Under the pieces are notes generated by a model. That model saw only the letters and a list, made by a program, of their open reading frames with translations, ran no database searches and was not told where the DNA came from. A stretch of 64,000 nt of DNA from Nostoc linckia z4 (GTDB lineage Bacteria; Cyanobacteriota; Cyanobacteriia; Cyanobacteriales; Nostocaceae). A program made the translations under genes and the position numbers. Below, piece after piece: positions 62,446 through 64,000 of this stretch (its first letter is position 1; each line of letters begins with the position of its first letter). The DNA lies in assembly GCF_002608075.1 (NCBI RefSeq), contig NZ_LAHA01000019.1, positions 40,932 to 104,931 of the forward strand. Direction: 5' to 3'.

Positions 62446-62866
62446 GGGATGGGGAGAATAATAGACTTCTAAGAGAAGTCGGGAAAAGGGGAAGGGGGGG
62501 CCCCTCTGGGGATAAGGGGCAGGGGAAAGGGGGAAAGGTTTGGTATTTTCCCTTTCTCCTTTCACCACAAGAGTGCAAAAAGCAATGAGTGAACTCTTTC
62601 TTCATGAGCTGCGCTCACAAGGAACAATGAAAATGATCTTGGAAGGATTAGGACTTACGCAAGAACTCTCTCAAACTCTTATAACTTCGTGCCCTTCTCT
62701 GACGAGACGCTGCGCGAATGCGTCCTACCCTGCGGGAAGCCGCTACCGCGTCTATGCGGTTAGTTTATTCATACTTTTGCGTAAGTCCTAAGGATTTTGC
62801 ATTGTTTGAGCCTCTATTTTCAAGGCAGGTGTAATAACTCTCCAGTCAACAGTCAACAGTCAACAG
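62446..62866. other. Repeat-rich gap after exbD
   Basis: Contains a partial inverted copy of the 51013-51183 element (from 62462 to about 62586), the MITE at 62648-62791, and GTCAACA heptamers at about 62840-62875. No gene supported. Confidence 0.6.
62648..62791. mobile_element. MITE with TTAGGACTTACGCAA ends, copy 2
   Basis: 144 bp bounded by TTAGGACTTACGCAA (62648-62662) and its exact complement (62777-62791). It shares ends with 51612-51739. Nested inside is the 34-bp REP-like repeat (62693-62726), followed by further GCGGGAAGCCGCTACCGCG palindromes. Confidence 0.85.
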
Positions 62867-63634
62867 TCACCAGTTAACACTCCTAACCCCCAATTTTTGA
62901 CAAATAAGTTTAAGCAATGAATCTTGCTGAGAGTGTATAAAAAAGTGGTCGCCGTCAAACATTTGTAAAGAGAAAGTAGCGGTTGTTTGCTCTCGCCATG
63001 CTTGTAAAGCTTCATGGCTAACTTCTTCGTCTTGCCAACCACCAAATATACTGATGGGACAGTGCAGTGGTTCTTGGGGAATGTAAGTGTAAGTTTCTAT
63101 AATTGCAAAATCCGCCCGCAAAATTGGAAGAAAAATTTGCATCATTTCTGGATTTTCTAGTACTGCTTTGGGTGTACCGTTGAGGGTGCGTAGTTCTTCG
63201 AGTAACTGTGCATCTGGTAAGGCGTGGATGGGTGGTTTTGTGGGCGGGATTTGGGGAGCGCGACGACCAGAGATGAACAGGTGAAACGGCTGAAGATTAT
63301 ACTTTAAGCGCAGTAGACGGGTTAACTCAAAGCTAACTAATCCCCCCATACTGTGACCGAAAAAGGCGAATGGTTTGTCTAAGTATGGTAGGAGAGATGA
63401 AGCGATCGCCTTGACAAGAGGTTCTAATCGCGCGATGGGTGCTGACTGCATCTGTCTTCCCCGTCCCGGATATTCCACTGCACAAACCTCGACATTGCGA
63501 GGTAAGCTATTAGCCCATGTACGAAAAATCATGGAGCTACCACCAGCATAGGGGAAACAGAATAAACGCAAGTTTGCTTGAGGATTTGGTTGGGGACAGC
63601 TAATCAAAGAATTGAAAGTTGGTTTAGTTGTCAT
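62867..63634 (-). CDS. Type II thioesterase (NRPS/PKS-associated)
   Basis: 255 residues, alpha/beta-hydrolase. 'LFCFPYAGGSS' forms the oxyanion region, 'FGHSMGG' the nucleophile Ser, and 'DGDHFF' holds the catalytic His, with the Asp in 'GGWQDEEV'. 'EVCAVEYPGRG' is typical of the GrsT/SrfD group that hydrolyses wrongly loaded carrier domains of NRPS and PKS assembly lines. No assembly-line gene lies on its left, so the cluster it serves is probably to the right, outside the window. Confidence 0.93.
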   Translation of the reverse strand: MTTKPTFNSLISCPQPNPQANLRLFCFPYAGGSSMIFRTWANSLPRNVEVCAVEYPGRGRQMQSAPIARLEPLVKAIASSLLPYLDKPFAFFGHSMGGLVSFELTRLLRLKYNLQPFHLFISGRRAPQIPPTKPPIHALPDAQLLEELRTLNGTPKAVLENPEMMQIFLPILRADFAIIETYTYIPQEPLHCPISIFGGWQDEEVSHEALQAWREQTTATFSLQMFDGDHFFIHSQQDSLLKLICQKLGVRSVNW

Positions 63635-64000
63635 AATAGAGCTTAGAGTTAGATATTGTTGACTGTTGACTGGAGTTAGAACTGCTAAAGTGATTGGTGT
63701 TCTGGAACGTTTAGGTTTTTGTTCTCACAACACGAGCTGTCATAGTGACAAAAAACTTATTGTTGTTTCAATACTGCTCGGTTAAGGGAAAATAGATAGT
63801 GGAATAAATCATAATTTGTTCGCGTGTGTCTTACGAGAACAAAAACAGCTAAAAACGTTGCTTGTACCTGAAGGCACTCTCGAAAAATTTAATTGTCAAT
63901 TGCTGAGAAGATTTTTAACCTGTTGAATTATAAATTCAGAATGAACAATTTACGGTATCGCCCAAATAATAGATGTATTCAACTTGCTTGACTAAAAATT
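63635..64000. other. Intergenic at window end
   Basis: GTTGACTGTTGACTGG heptamers at about 63657-63673, then AT-rich DNA with no frame or structure that I can support. Confidence 0.5.

Overview
The window is chromosomal DNA of a filamentous, Nostoc-like cyanobacterium. Evidence: frequent HIP1 octamers (GCGATCGC), many 7-8 bp tandem repeats between genes (the 'STRR' families of heterocystous cyanobacteria), small inverted-repeat elements, and family content such as a pix-type phototaxis operon, DUF3110, Uma2 proteins, a COG0523 GTPase and a TonB/ExbB/ExbD set. Genes are mostly ordinary accessory and housekeeping ones, separated by long AT-rich or repeat-rich gaps.

Layout. 0.3-6.7 kb: AraC regulator, a hydrophobic ORF remnant, an amidohydrolase and a fused YcaO/E1-like azoline-forming cyclodehydratase (an apparently orphan RiPP enzyme), then a DM13 lipoprotein. 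7-16 kb, nearly all leftward: branched-chain amino-acid ABC ATPase, ferredoxins, hisZ coupled to a J-domain/TPR gene, inositol-phosphatase, nuclease lipoprotein, tRNA-Ser(GGA), WD40 protein and a COG0523 metallochaperone with a near-perfect Fur/Zur palindrome upstream. 16.3-21.3 kb, the most unusual part: a broken NRPS-to-PKS junction (carrier-protein tail plus 27 residues of a ketosynthase start), a class II lanthipeptide pair (lanM and a mersacidin-type lanA) and then the scar of a type V-K CRISPR-associated transposon (CAST). That scar has degenerate CRISPR repeats, a truncated repeat with a 17-nt guide identical to part of the adjacent tRNA-Gly, four 20-bp TnsB-like repeats and a TGTACA terminus exactly 60 bp from a GTA PAM in that tRNA gene. 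No cas12k or tns genes are visible.

21.5-30 kb: GerMN lipoprotein, LuxR-type regulator divergent from a sulfurtransferase, PAS histidine kinase, Uma2 protein, potD-potB. 29.9-40.4 kb: a leftward phototaxis operon (PATAN-REC, CheY, CheW, a methyl-accepting protein with three cyanobacteriochrome-like GAF domains, CheA hybrid), interrupted by a four-helix-bundle gene flanked by AAAATCT repeats. 41-49 kb: murQ, DUF3110, and tamB, whose frame is broken inside a tandem 8-bp repeat (candidate phase-variable locus).

49-64 kb: hicAB, an orphan sugar permease, a 1-kb repeat cluster, aldo/keto reductase, a solitary TnpB, ilvA, a tandem-domain hypothetical with a zinc-ribbon partner, hsp20, tonB divergent from exbBD, and a type II thioesterase suggesting NRPS/PKS genes just beyond the right edge.
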